From Isoetes taiwanensis (lineage: Eukaryota > Streptophyta > Lycopodiopsida > Isoetales > Isoetaceae): 64,000 nt of DNA. Numbering within the stretch: position 1 is the stretch's first letter; each line of letters begins with the position of its first letter. The translations under genes were made by a program, and so were the position numbers. The stretch lies in assembly GCA_021234155.1 (NCBI GenBank), contig JAJEKV010000053.1, forward strand, positions 8,697,424 to 8,761,423. The letters are read 5' to 3'. The notes beneath the pieces are model-generated. The model ran no database searches and had not been told where the DNA came from. It saw only the letters and a list, made by a program, of their open reading frames with translations. Positions 1 to 11,644 of the stretch are shown piece by piece.

Positions 1-7
1 TGATTTG

Positions 8-1225
8 TTATTCTGGAATACGTTTTGTGCTTACCTTGCCATCTCTAAAAGCTAATTGGAACCAGTTATCGTGGCCAATGAGAGACTGCCTTTTATTGGC
101 CTCGTCATATTTCAGGCAGCATTCAATGGCACACGCCTCCTTAAGCTCCAAGGAAAACGCTGGCTTCTTCAAGTCCTCACCGTACTTTTCCTTGAAAATT
201 ACGTACTCCCTGTGCATGAACCGGATCTTGTCGACGAAGCTCATCTTTAGTTTGTACTCGTTGTCAGCATTGTGGGTGTTGGCAACGATTTTTGCTTCTT
301 CATCGGTAAGACCACAGTAGACAGCGCAGAGGACGGAGAGGTACCTCGGGTTCTTCTTCTCTTTATAAAGTTGCCTTCTTGCCTTGAAGCTGTGATTTCC
401 TCCCAAGACGTAGTGAGTGTAGGTGTCTGCGTTTTCTCTGTCATAGTCCTGGGGGGTTTTGCACTGCTCCCTGTCAACAAGGACAACTATTGGGGCCACA
501 TGAGCATTTGGATTGCTCCTTATTCTGTCTTTCAGGTTCCTCAAGTGATCGGCGTAAATTTTGCGAACCTGAAGTGGCCTTTCACCAGCTTCATTTTTCG
601 GTGGAAGCTTCATACAAGTGACTGGCAAATAAATGACACCTTGCACAAACTTGTGCAGGTTAATCTCTTCCATTTTCTCAGATGTTTTATCAATTTTTTT
701 TTTCTTTGATAGCAACACCAGGTGCTTTGCCCTTCCCCTTCTTCTTCTTAGGTTCCTCAGAGCATCTTCTGCTGTAATCAAAGCCGTTTGCTTTTTTTTA
801 GGCTCTTTAGCAGCAACGGTTTGCCTTTGCCGCTTCCTTGGTGGTGGTGACGGTGGTCTTTCTTCGGACTGTGATGGACTCCCAGATGGTGATGATGCAC
901 TGCTCGGGCTCTCTGGGTTATCCTCTTCCCCTTGTTCTGACTCGCTGTAGGGGAAGTCCTCGCTCGTTGTGCTTCGAACGTAGTTAATGATGGCACAGAG
1001 CGACCTCTTGTTCAGGTAGTGAGAAACATACTTATAAAGAGGATGTGGATTTAGTTTCACCACTCTAAGGTAGGATTCATCAACATGAATAAAGCCTTGG
1101 GATGTCTGAAAAGACAGTCTCCCTCCCTGACCGGACTCCCCAGCTACTTCACTCACGGGCTCCGACAGACATGTAGGAAAGTAAGGGTGCTGTACTTTCC
1201 AGAAGTACCCCTTGTAAAGAACCAT
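8..1225 (-). CDS. ParB/sulfiredoxin-fold protein of element 1
   Basis: A 405-residue open frame with start codon at 1225 and stop at 8-10. Residues about 95-175 are low-complexity, acidic and Ser/Pro-rich, followed by basic runs (PPPRKRQRQ, RRRRGRAKH) that look like nuclear localisation signals. Residues about 190-350 resemble the ParB/Srx fold: a GGNHSFKARRQL segment where ParB proteins have GxHR or GERR, then DEEAKIVANTHNAD, matching the ParB helix and Asn motif, then KMSFVDKIR. The usual Arg after His is Ser, as in the two related copies at 11.6-14.0 kb and 24.1-29.5 kb. No methyltransferase or HAD domain follows inside the window. It is transcribed away from a DUF7869 transposase gene starting at 2066, with many palindromes between. 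The fold assignment is by motif recognition; the function is unknown. Confidence 0.72.
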   Translation of the reverse strand: MVLYKGYFWKVQHPYFPTCLSEPVSEVAGESGQGGRLSFQTSQGFIHVDESYLRVVKLNPHPLYKYVSHYLNKRSLCAIINYVRSTTSEDFPYSESEQGEEDNPESPSSASSPSGSPSQSEERPPSPPPRKRQRQTVAAKEPKKKQTALITAEDALRNLRRRRGRAKHLVLLSKKKKIDKTSEKMEEINLHKFVQGVIYLPVTCMKLPPKNEAGERPLQVRKIYADHLRNLKDRIRSNPNAHVAPIVVLVDREQCKTPQDYDRENADTYTHYVLGGNHSFKARRQLYKEKKNPRYLSVLCAVYCGLTDEEAKIVANTHNADNEYKLKMSFVDKIRFMHREYVIFKEKYGEDLKKPAFSLELKEACAIECCLKYDEANKRQSLIGHDNWFQLAFRDGKVSTKRIPE

Positions 1226-1607
1226 TGAGTTTGGAAGTTTTCGTAGATAGTAGGCGTAGCTGACTCCTCAAGCCTTCTCTGTGGGTGCGGTTTTTGTAAG
1301 AGTTTAAGGGGCCTCTTCTGTTGTTTCTTGCTGTTGTCTTGTCTGTGCAAATTGTTTGTAAACACGACCTTGTTAGAGAAAACAGTGGCCAAAAACTATT
1401 CCAGAATACAAAATGTTGCAAAAAGGGAAAAAAGAGGGCAAAAAGAGGACAAAAATGCCAAAAAAGCACTGCTATCTTGACAAAGAAACAGGTCTAAACA
1501 AGCTTTAAAGGCAGGAAAAACGCCTAAAATAACTAAAAAACTCATGGAAAAGTAACCTCTTAAAACCTAAAAACACGAAAGTGTATTCCGGAATACACTC
1601 GCTTTCA

Positions 1608-1651
1608 CTCGAAGGCGAAAGTGTATTCCGGAATACACTTTCGCCTTCGAG
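1608..1651. repeat. Perfect 44-bp palindrome
   Basis: A 22-bp arm beginning CTCGAAGGCGAAAGTGTATT is followed without a spacer by its exact reverse complement. It is built around one perfect copy of the 18-bp element 1 palindrome. The extra flanking arm CGAAGGCGAAA is partly repeated at 1652-1660, suggesting local duplication. Confidence 0.92.
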
Positions 1652-2065
1652 AGAAGGCGATAGTGTATTCGGGAATAAGAAACAGACATCCAAATGATTG
1701 TACGTTGTACTTTCTTACTAACCTCTCCATGTTTTCTCTATGTGAATCGGAATACAGTCTCTGAATATTATAATCGAAGGCGCTGGCGCTGGCGACTTGA
1801 GCTCAGAGACTGGAATACGCAACTGAAGGCGCCAAAATTTCCTTTTAAATATATCATTTTTGTCTTGCTCTTTTTTTATGTGAAGCGGAATACGTTTAGC
1901 TTTACTATCCTACTCCTGTGTATTCCAGAATAGCTTTTATTTTGACTTTCACTTGATTAGTACTGGAACGTCTACTTGTACTACGTGGGCGTGTATTCGG
2001 GAATAAGAAAAGCTCTGCACTACAGAAAGTTTCTCAAATCTCTTTACTATTTTGCAGTTGTTAAG

Positions 2066-4975
2066 ATGACGAACCGCTTCGTGAACAAGCTTCCACCACC
2101 TTTTGTTGTCTCAAGCTCGTCTAGTTCTGAGGACACGCTTGGGAACAACGTCATTTCTAGTGAAGACCGGCATTCTCCGACTCCTACCTCTACTTCATCG
2201 TTGTTGCTTCTCGAAGACACACCGAGTCCAGCACGTAACAGACTTCCACCACCCTTCCAACCGTCACCAAGTCACGTAGGCGGCCTGCGGCATCTCCTTC
2301 CAAAGCATCACCACCAGTTCGGAGCATGTTGCCACCACCCTTTGTTCCATCCCCGGGACCACCTACAGAAGCTCCACAACAACGGGTGTTCAAGAACAAG
2401 CTACCCCCCCATTTGTTGCTTCGCCCCCTTCATCCAAACATACAAGGAACACAGAAAGTAAAAAAGACTGTGAGATTCACTACAATTTCTCTCACCAGGA
2501 CTTCACTACAAATGAGGACGACTCTCCAGCATGCACTCCTCTTCACACAACAACGGTTGTGACACATGGATTTGCAGAATTCCAGTCCGCTCTAAAGGAG
2601 ATGTTTGCAAGAACTCCTTTTCAAGATGGTACAAGAACAACTGATGCCACAACCTCTTATGGGCCATCACCATCCTTTAACACTGTACCCCCGCCTATTC
2701 CGGGAACAACTTCACGTGGTCTGTTCTACAAGCACACCACTCAGGACAAGAAGATGAAGACACCAACGAGGAACAAAGAGATTACATGTTCTCCAGCCAA
2801 TCTTCAAAGAAATTCAAGGTGGATTTTGGTTTGAGGGCTTGCTCCTCTGTAAGAAGAAGAAATCTTATGGATGAACACAAAATGAGGAGACTTTTGAGAA
2901 CTAAATGCTGCTCATTGGGTTGCATCAATAGATTTAACATGGCTAAATTACGAGCAGTTAGAGACAACTACAGTTCCATGACATTGGCAGACCAGAATGC
3001 CTACTTAGCTTATCATGTAAGACCAGACCGCAACATCTTCTTGCACTACATTAACCGTCAAGAAGTTTGCCAGAAATGCTTTATGGTTGTCCACCATTTA
3101 GGGTCCACCTGAATGTCTAGAATACACAAAAGACTGGACAAAAATCCAGCAATCGATGATCATTGTGGACCAAGAAGAGTTGTAACCATGCATGCCCTTG
3201 TTGCTGTGTCATGGATGGAGAAATATTTTAGAGAAACATGTGAGAAGCTACCTAACAGACAACATGTATCATTTAACGATAACATCACCAAAAAGATGTT
3301 TTTAATGAGTACAAAGAGACTTGCACTCGGCTTCAAAGACATCTCTTACTCACACTTCACCAGACTGTGGAAAAGTGAATTCGGTCTTGTGAAAATTCCT
3401 AGAAAACATAGAATGTCTGTTTGCTCGAGGTGTGCAGAATTAAAGAGTCAACGAGAAACTGCAAAGACAGAGGTCGAAAGAAGCTCGCTCATGTTCTTCA
3501 ATCTCTCACTTGTTTTAGAGAAAATGCTTTGACCTGATTTCTTCTACAGATATTGTGCAACAAAACCTTGCCAGACATCGTGAACAACAAGCGCCAGAGA
3601 GAAGAAAGCTTGCCAAGCATAGAAAAAAAAGCTCTTGAACGTCCTTCGCAATACATGTCTGTTGTGATTGATGGAATGGACAAAAAAAAAAACAACTCTA
3701 CCACATTTCTTGAACATTCCTAAAGATGTGCCAGAGGAATGTTTTGTTAAGGTCCACCTTGTAGGAGCTATGGTCTTCAAAGGAAGTCTAAAGTGCAAAG
3801 TATTTTTGACGTATCCAAACTTGCATGGTGACCCGAACCTCACAATTACAATTCTTAACAAGGTCACAATGCGAGCAAGAGCAATTACCACCGGTGCTTT
3901 ATCGCAACTTGACAATACTACAAGGGAGAACAAGAATCAGACACTCTTTGCGTACTGTGCCATGTTAGTGGAGCTAGGGATCTTTAGAAAAGTGAAGCTC
4001 GGTTTCTTACTTGTAGGCCACACTCATGATCAGATTGACCAAATGTTCAGCAGATTTTCTGTGCGCCTTAGAAGGAAGAAGGCTTTCTGTCTTCCTTCTT
4101 TAGTTCGAATTATTGAAGATTCTTACACTCCTACTCCAGTGGTCGATCTTCTTAAAGAGACTGCTGATTTCAGAGAAATTGTTTTCTCTCAACGTTCAAA
4201 CAGAGAACAAGCTGTGAACAAGTTGAATGATCTCACCTTTCAACATCATATCAAGTTCTACTTGAAGGATGGCCAAAGCTTCTTACAGGGGAAGAAGTAT
4301 ACCACAACTAAGGACTGGAGTCCACCAGAGGGATTACGCTTCCTTAAATATATTCCAGACACTTCCTTCATAGAACGTGCTGAGCAACTTCCTCTCAAAA
4401 AATCCTAAGGAGTCCAAGCGAAGAAAAAGTACCCCGAGTCATCCTTAAAAGCCATTGAAAATGGAATTTCCTCGAGCTTTAAGTACTTCGTAGAGAAGAA
4501 GATCGGATGTGGTGGAGTAATTTCTTTCTCGAACGTAAAATTGTTGTACAAAATATAGCTCTAAGACAGTTGCAAGAACCATTTCAATGGCCTAACACCT
4601 TCCATCAACCCCCCACCAAGCAGGTCCAAGCAAGTGCTACATTTGCACCTGCAGTAGAAAGGCGAGGAGGACCGAGTCATGTACCCCGGACCAAGACGGG
4701 AATGAGCCTCAAGGTAATATCACGTAAATTACCAAAGGTATGCTAATTGCTCTTCGGACCGAGGAGGATGACAAAGGTCTAACCGCTGGATAGCAAAAGT
4801 GCTTGACCACGGTCAAGGAGGAAGGCTTAGTCACTAAACTCAAGATTCATTGGCTTGCAACACGCTTTCGAGAAAATGCTTTTGAAGGTAGATATGAGTT
4901 AGAAATGAGAAGCCAAGGAAAAGGGAGAAAGTCCAAGAAGGTGGGTTATAGGGACGAAATTTGAACCTTAATGAC
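2066..4975 (+). pseudogene. DUF7869-type DDE-like transposase, copy 1 (element 1)
   Basis: The gene probably starts at 2066 (MTNRF) and is open through several frame breaks. The N-terminus has Pro-rich repeats of the type LPPPFxPSP (2090-2420). A Cys cluster (KCCSLGC) lies near 2900, a helical domain at 3110-3530 (HFTRLW, CSRCAEL), then the catalytic-looking core at 3655-4100: VVIDGMDKKKT, QLDNTTRENKNQ and VGHTHDQIDQMFSRFS. These match the three acidic positions of the DUF7869 family and I infer a DDE/D triad. Frameshifts occur near 3535 and in the A-run at 3679-3690, so this copy is dead. Remnants at 4735-4960 (WIAKVL, KIHWLA) resemble the BAH-like C-terminal region of the copy at 14.5-15.1 kb. 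It is divergent from the ParB-like gene. Confidence 0.75.
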
Positions 4976-5025
4976 GTGACTATATTGTGCTATGATTTTA
5001 AATTGAAATCGACAATCGTCTCTAC

Positions 5026-5373
5026 TTGAAGACTATCAATTTGCTTAAAAAGCTTGTAATTACGAAGAAGATGATGAAGAAGGTGGTGACAATGCTTCAC
5101 CGTCACGTTGATAGTGATGAGGAAGATAACTCAAGCACTTTCTCGAAAGTGGCGATTGAAAGAAGTGAAGGTGATGACGATGGCATAAATGAATATGAAG
5201 ACGCCCCGGATCCCTCTCTCATCACTCCTCACGTTTTGCACATAAACGGAGTCTTAGAAAAAAAGATCAGAATTTTGCATGTGAATATGAAGATTCTATC
5301 TTCAAATTTTGAGAATACTCTGATTTCGATTCTGGACTTACTTCAATTTTTTGTTAAATATTTTATCCTCTGA
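5026..5373 (+). CDS. Acidic 115-aa open frame, unknown
   Basis: An open frame of 115 codons, basic at the start (KKLVITKKMMKK) and strongly acidic in the middle (DSDEEDN, EGDDDGINEYED). It follows the decayed DUF7869 gene and could be its acidic C-terminal tail after a frame break or intron, or chance. I recognise no domain. The stretch from 5374 to 5645 after it is A/T-rich with homopolymer runs and no gene. Confidence 0.3.
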   Translation: MKTINLLKKLVITKKMMKKVVTMLHRHVDSDEEDNSSTFSKVAIERSEGDDDGINEYEDAPDPSLITPHVLHINGVLEKKIRILHVNMKILSSNFENTLISILDLLQFFVKYFIL

Positions 5374-5649
5374 AATTAGAGTTTCTCTCTTAAAACATAC
5401 TTTAAGAACATTCTATTTGCTAAGAAAAATGACACTTTAAAAAAGTCAATTCTTTCGTTGCAAAAAAAAATTAGTCATTTGGGGGGGTCAAAATAGAATT
5501 TCATGCATCCTTTTTTTTTAACCTCCTTTTACCCCCTTTTTTGTAAAAAAAAAAGGAATCTTTGAGGAATATTTCTTTTGCTCTCGTTTCAATGATTTGC
5601 TCCCGTTTAATACGCAACTTTGTTTAAAGCTAATCGTAAGGCTATGATC

Positions 5650-6543
5650 TACTTGTGTATGTAGCTAGAGGTCCAGGAACAGCTGAACAAGAGCGGCGAG
5701 TCCATAGAGATGAACAGACGCCGGCCAGGCAGCACCCAGCATACGAAGAATTCGGATGACTCTCGAAGAGATGTCGCAGATGAGATCGGACCTTCAAGAA
5801 ATAAAAGCCTTTTTGGCAGCACAAGCAGAAGTTGGCCCAGATGACAATGTCCAGTTGCCGCAAGCACCACCTCGAAAGGCAAGAAAGGATAAGAAGAAGA
5901 GCAAAAGAAGGAGGTCCCAAGCACGGACTCCTCCAACACAAGCTCAGATTCAGACTCCGACTCTGAGGAAGAGGTAGAAGAGGTGCGAGACCGTAGGGAT
6001 GACAGATCCAGGGACACAAAGATCTCAGACTACCAGAAGAAAGTAGACTCGGCGCTGAGTAATGTATGGAAGGCAAGAAAGCTTGAACAGTTCTCAGGGG
6101 ACAGTCGGTCAGGCATGGAGGCAGAGGTCTGGCTGGACGAGATGAGAGAATATGGGAATGCATATGGAATGAAGGACAAAGACAAAGGCAGGATGGCAAC
6201 AACCAACCTCAAGGGCGCAGCTCGCATTTAGTGGAAGGGATACGCCAAAGCACATGGACTGAGCCGAGACAGCTGCAGGTTTCAGAAATTCTCAAAGGCA
6301 TTCAAGCGCCACTATGTGCCAAAGGAGCACAAATGTCACATGATGCAGCAATTCTATCGACTACAGCAGGGCAACAAGTCAATGCAGAAATACACGGAAG
6401 AGTTCATGAAACTTAGGCTTTATGTGCCGAAGCTGAGGGAACGCCATGCAGTGGAAGGGTACATCGAGGGATTAAACGATGAGATAAGGAAGTTGGTACT
6501 CAACCGAGATCCATCTCAATTTCTTTGGATCCAAAATTGTTAA
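5650..6543 (+). pseudogene. Ty3/gypsy gag fragment
   Basis: Broken gag frames in order: a segment with EEMSQMRSDLQEIKAFLAAQ (5760-5830), a basic Lys/Arg stretch, then DYQKKVDSALSNVWKARKLE, FSGDSRSGMEAEVWLDEM and, after an in-frame stop near 6230, HGLSRDSCRFQKFSKAFKRH and QKYTEEFMKLRLYVPKL. The last parts are the capsid (retrotransposon gag) signature of plant chromoviruses. The minus-strand element at 38-45 kb has a clearly related gag. Sequence similarity stops near 6530; protease and reverse transcriptase do not follow. An isolated 5' fragment. Confidence 0.85.
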
Positions 6544-8478
6544 CAAGTAGATGCATTCTTCCTTGATACTTCTCATTTCCTTGAAAGATGAAGCCAATGA
6601 AGCCAAAGCTACTAAGCTATTCATTGGTTCAGTTTCCGCTTCAGTTGTCGCCATGAGTTCGCTATGAAAATCGAAGTTATGATATATTTAACAAAATTTG
6701 GACTTATTCAAATCTAATAAATATATTTCAAGAATTCCATGATAAGATTATATATATTTTAACTCTTATTGATTTCAATAATTTGTTTTAATTACCTTTT
6801 AATAAAAAATTTGATGGTTATTAAAGTATTTAATTGCTTTCTAAGCTAAGTTTCACTTTAATCTATTTACAATTAAATTTTCATGTAAGAAAGGCTCTAT
6901 ATAATTAAATGTTATTTTTCAAAATACTTAAAGAAAATTTTAGACTGAAATTAATTAAATAGTTACACTTATGCTTTAATAAAAAAAAAAAAAAATTGAA
7001 AAGTTTATTATTGATTTATTTTCAATATATTTTCAATTACTCATAGTTATAATTAAAACATTAACTTTATAATTTAATAAATTTCAAACTAAAACTTTTC
7101 TTAAAGTGTTTTTAAAAGTGTCAAAGCTTGTAAATTGTGAAATACTTATAATAGTTTTAAGTCATTGCTTATCAAACCATCATATTTCATTTAAAAATTA
7201 TCATGATTGTTAAAAATTGAAATTTTATGTTCTTGAAATGTCCAATTCTAAATAGATTCAAGTGAAAATTAGTTTAAAAAGCAATTTTATGCTTTAATAA
7301 CCGTTAAGGTTTTAATTTAAGGATAAATTTATATAATCAAAACTTATAAATAATATAATAACCAAGAAGAATTAAACAATACATATATTCTTATAATAAC
7401 ATCCTTGAAGTGCTATCTTTTAAATCTAAATAAGTTCAGGTTTTGTTGAATATGTCATATATGCATTTTATTCATGTTTGATGTGTCATATGTATCAGAT
7501 GGTGGTAGTGTCCTTGCCGTAGTGTCCGTGTACTTATTCACTAAAAACTAAAAGCCAAAGTCATGGTATCCCAAATCCCCATTGCTAAGTTAGCATGGGC
7601 ATTTGGGAAGGATGTTTTAACCAAGATTGTAGAAGGGATCAAATAGAATGCAGTGATCATTAGCATTGCTACACTTGGGTTAGTAGGAGGTACGTTCTAT
7701 AGAATTTATTGGAGGGATCCGTCGTTCGTTGACTTGGCCCGAGACCATGGACGAATGGTCTAAGTGAGAAACCTAATAACCATATTAATTGATGCCACAA
7801 ACCATCTCATGGTAATAGCTTTTACTCATTTTATAATAATTTTGTTACACTAACATGTTATACTAATTCACATCTATTTTTAGATTGGTTGCCATTTATT
7901 TGAACGAGACGTACTACTAAAGCTGAATCTGCTCATTCTCTATTGTGTATTCAAGTTAGTACTGCCAAGTAAGTACTTTAATTGATTAACTTGTCTGCAT
8001 TTCTGTCTTTTAAGTCTTTTATGGTTTTCATTGTACAGGTTGCTAATGGAAGTCTGCACCATGGTTAAGGGTGCAGTGTTTCCCCTATCATTCATGAGAA
8101 GCTCATTGAAAGCTTTTGCAAATTCATTTCAATCTTCGCAGAGCTGAAGATACATCCGCATATGCAGCTTCTCATTGCAGAGAAAGAAAGAAAGAAAGAA
8201 AGAAAGATTATATTAACGTCTACGAGAGACCGCTTGGGTCTATGAGACCAAATATACATCAATCATGTCCAGCTAGGAGTGCATTTGCAGCCACCTACAA
8301 TGAAGTTAAGAAACTTTTGTCTTCTTAGCCACGGGCTCAAAGTATAAAGTGATGCCAGACTTGTTTTCTCTTTTGAAGGACTGCTTATATTTTGCTTCCT
8401 TTACTGTCTGCTTTCTTCTCCTAGACACTTTCATGGTTACTCCTTTTGACATTGGATGAGATGGTTCGGGAAGAGGAC
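6544..8478. other. AT-rich stretch without a recognisable gene
   Basis: From 6660 to 7500 the sequence is extremely A/T-rich, with stop codons in every frame. A short frame at 7563-7646 (MVSQIPIAKLAWAFGKDVLT) ends at a stop and continues open to about 7760 with a hydrophobic segment; it may be a relic of a small membrane protein, but I do not recognise it. A (GAAA)n microsatellite lies at 8181-8208. Nothing else is supported. Confidence 0.6.
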
Positions 8479-10860
8479 CTACCTTCTGTTTATTACCATT
8501 ATCACCTCCAATCTAAAGAGAGTGACCAGCCTTTGTGTAGGATCATTTTCATGTCCCACTCTTCCCCCAACTTGCTCCTTCAATAGATCTCTTCTGTGCA
8601 CAGTCATTTGGTGAAGGAAAAGAGCTATACATTTTTGGTCCTCATAGGCGATCAGTTTGGAGAGAGAGGTAGGTTCCTGAAATAGGCAATGGAATCTACC
8701 CCGTATTTCATAATAGACAGCACGCGTGAAGATGAAATGTTCCTTAGATTCAAGTACATTCAAGTGACACAGTCTGCAGATCCTCTTTGAGCGCTCCACC
8801 TTGGGTCTATTAGCACGACCAGCTTCAATCTCAAGCTGATGAGATAAGACCCTGATCTGACTGATAGCATGTCTCACTTTATGTGCAAGGTGAATATCCA
8901 AATATCCTGGTCGCCCGATGAAACCATCTTCATTGGAATCAAGAAAGTGATCTTTGTAAAATTGCATCTTGGTAGGAAGATCATTTGGAGTTAACCATGT
9001 CTTTGATATGTATAAAATTTTCAGATCGTGCCGTATGAGCTGATTCTTATCTTTTTCAAGTCTCTTTTTTGCTCTAGGTTTTACCGTAGTATTAGCTGTA
9101 GCCATATTATGTTGAAAGGGAGCAGGTTTTCCAAGCAAAATCCTAAAGGGGCAGCCCATTGCGATGCTTTTACGTACCAACACTCCTGCACTCCCATTTC
9201 GGCCAAATCTTTGGAGCTCTTAAGAGCAATCCATGGAAGCCTGCATTGGCCCTGCTGCGAGGACCCAAGTTGATGCACTTTGTGCAAAAAGGAGACTAAC
9301 TGGAATGCTGCGTCCAGTTGAAGCGGAGTGGCTGAAAATTTTGCCAATATGATTGGATGCGGCACAGATGCTTTGCTCATAATCATTTTGCATAGAAAAT
9401 AGATTTGCTGTCTTTCTATATGACCCTACTCTTTGGCTGTCACATCCATTTCCCACATCAACGCTCCATATAGAGCAGCTGGTCTAACTAAGGTGTTGAA
9501 AAGATGAAGCTTTGCTGGAACATACTGAAAATCCGCTTTGTAACATTTCTTCTCTAGCATTGCAAGCGAGGCATATCCCTTTGTGAGTCTGTCATATGCT
9601 GCATCTTTCATGCTAAAGATGAGACCCTTAAATTGCACCCCCAAGTAAGTATAATGAGAGACCACTTCCACTTGTTGATTCATGAAAAAGAAGGTGTTGC
9701 GATGCATGCAAGCATGTGATGTGTTGAAAACCATCATTTTCGTTTTGTCCAAGTTCACTTTAAGCTCTCTTTGAGTGCAAAATTTCTCAAGTGCCATCAA
9801 ATAATGCTGAAGGCCTTTAGGAAAAGAGAAGATAAGTACCACATCATCTGCATATAGAAGGATGGATATGCATTCATCAACTAGCAGATCCAGCACCTCC
9901 AAGTGCTGCTACGAAGATTTCCAGCTCGTCATTTTACAAACCAAAGAGTGTAGGGGATAAGGGACAGCCCTATTTAACCCCAATTGTGCGGTTTATGTCA
10001 TCCGACCAGTCCCGGGCACTTTAGTTCTTCTCAAAACATTTTCATAGAGCCTCAAAACGGCCCATATGACTTGATGCGACGATCCCAGTTCAATAAGTCT
10101 ATGAAATGGGGGATTCCGAGGGACCGTATCAAAGGCTTTGCGAAAATCCACAAAGCAGCAATAAACTTTTGCTTTAGCTTCCTCAGTGATAGACCACAAG
10201 GTAAAGATATGATCTATTGTTGAGAAATTTCTCCTGAAACTGGCCTGACCCTTTGCTCTAAGGAGATTTATCTTCACATGTTCACCGATAATCAAGTCCA
10301 ATGCACATCTATGTAATCTTGCTATGACATGTCCAATTATTATAAGACGGTAGTTGTTTGGATTCATTGAATCTCCAGCTTAAAAAATTGGCTTGATGAT
10401 ATTAATGGTCCATGCTTTTGGAAAGCTTGAGCATATTATCTCATTGAATAAATCTGCCACAATAGGCGCAAGGGTATCCATTCCATGGATCAGAAAGTCA
10501 GCCTGCAGATCCTCACAATCTTCTGCTTTTTCAGTGTTCAATTTGCTTATGGCTTCTCGGATAAGGGAGTGGAGAAAAGAGAGGAGGCTTGGGGCTGGGG
10601 CTGCAATCCAATGTCAAGCAAATCTGCTTTTCCCACATCTAGCAGTGTTCGAGCATAGATGTGGGAAAAGCAGATTTGGGTCTTTAAGGGGCAAATCCGA
10701 TTTCTTAGCATGAAGCTTCTGCCAAAATTTAGCACATTTATTACTGTACAGCATGTTAAGCATGTCTTCCCTCACCTGCTTTATATATTCTCTTTTTTTT
10801 TCATGCGGATCAGCTTTTTGTATGCTTTCTTAGTCGCAGTAGTTGTAGAAGAGCAGGCTG
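8479..10860 (-). pseudogene. LINE (non-LTR retrotransposon) reverse transcriptase region
   Basis: Read on the minus strand from 10860 down, the frames give a basic pre-RT linker, RT motifs (NPNNYRLIIIG; FVDFRKAFDTVP at about 10130), the catalytic YADD box near 9845 (ISILLYADDVVLIF), the RT thumb and KMMVFN region, and a C-terminal zinc-binding-like region (CRLCHLNVLESKEHFIF, about 8760). Frame breaks near 9900, 9430 and 9180 and a stop near 10380 show it is dead. The endonuclease part is missing; the upstream end is cut at 10873 by an LTR fragment. Confidence 0.88.
10620..10677. repeat. Perfect 22-bp-arm inverted repeat
   Basis: The arm beginning AATCTGCTTTTCCCACATCT at 10621 (full arm 10620-10641) recurs as its exact reverse complement at 10656-10677 with a 14-base loop. 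It lies inside the LINE upstream of the RT domain and would form a stable hairpin. Confidence 0.9.
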
Positions 10861-10872
10861 CCAACTCTTTCT

Positions 10873-11100
10873 TGTGATGTTCCAGCATAATATACGCTCT
10901 GAATACGTATATTATACTGCCATGTCACACGTACATGCCATAGATGACATGTACTTGAGAGCCGAAGAACGTTGCACCTAGGGGCCAAGAGTTGCACCTA
11001 GGGGGCAACCTCGAATGTTGTGCATGTTAATAAAACATACACAACAAAACCCCCCATGGACCCCATTGCCAAATGGCTAAACCCCATTTAAGCAGGATTT
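10873..11100 (+). repeat. Gypsy LTR fragment (diverged copy)
   Basis: Begins TGTGATGTTCCAGCATAAT and contains CACCTAGGGGGCAAC, both matching the 5' part of the gypsy LTRs at 32874 and 39808 (TGTGACGTTCCAG; CCCTAGGGGGCAAC) but with much divergence. It breaks off near 11100 and interrupts the LINE. It looks like an older, separate copy rather than the 5' LTR of the plus-strand gypsy at 14-34 kb. Confidence 0.75.
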
Positions 11101-11640
11101 CGTTAATTAGAGAAATTTGGTTTTCTCAATCGACAACGAAATAGGTCGCAATACCCTCCTGGAAAGGGAAAATTTGTTATTGTCAAGCAAATTGCAATGG
11201 CAGTGAGCACACTTTTGGCTCGCCATATTTTTATCGCGGGAAAAGCACTGTATGGGCATGCCTTCATTGTGTTGGAACACAAAACTTAGAACAGGCATAG
11301 CGTCACCAGTGCTCGTGGAAATCGCCATGGCGATGTTTTTGACCAGGTAGGCAAGGCATGGGTGCTGAGTGCAAGCTTTATGGGAGGAGTTTAACATCAT
11401 TCCCAGATTACTGAACATGTCGAGAAGATCGCGATGGCGATCTTCCCGACAAGTTCACTAATGTTATTCGGATATGAATACACAACTTTCGGATAATAAT
11501 ACACAAGTTCAGTAATTCTAATCGGTAAAAAAAAGTAGCTAAATATACACAAATTCAATAGAAGCACAAAACGTTTATAACATTTCAAAATGATTACATG
11601 AGCTTTCACATCCAATAAGGTCAGGATACTTCACTAAGTC
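11101..11640. other. Non-coding left flank of element 2 with small palindromes
   Basis: No gene was found. Two palindromes stand out: AAATCGCCATGGCGATGT at 11319-11336 and paired arms GAAGATCGC/GCGATCTTC at 11424-11445. The AAATCGC half-site resembles that of the palindromes of element 3. Two similar strings at 11465-11510 (TATTCGGATATGAATACAC and TTCGGATAATAATACAC) resemble loosened element 1 palindromes. All are weak by themselves. Confidence 0.4.
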
Positions 11641-11644
11641 CGTT

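Larger units (their letters stand above)
8..2006. repeat. Dispersed GTGTATTCCGGAATACAC palindrome family of element 1
   Basis: At least ten full or partial copies of an 18-bp palindrome. Perfect copies are at 1581-1598 and 1621-1638. Variants are at 8-21, 1397-1412, 1663-1679, 1742-1757, 1808-1820 (half), 1880-1895, 1918-1932 and 1991-2006. Most sit between the divergent ParB-like and transposase genes; the copy at 8-21 overlaps the ParB-like stop codon. The placement suggests a protein-binding site or divergent promoter element. A parS-like role is inferred only. Confidence 0.8.

Noticed and set aside
272-709. 145-aa plus-strand frame opposite the ParB-like gene
   Set aside because: It is a shadow of the minus-strand gene, with no motif of its own.
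6660-7500. Organellar DNA insertion
   Set aside because: Only A/T-richness suggests it; no organellar gene or tRNA is visible.
8181-8208. (GAAA)n run as a regulatory element
   Set aside because: An ordinary microsatellite with no supporting context.
10873-11100. 5' LTR of the plus-strand gypsy at 14-34 kb
   Set aside because: Too diverged from the LTR at 32874; both LTRs of one insertion should be much more alike.
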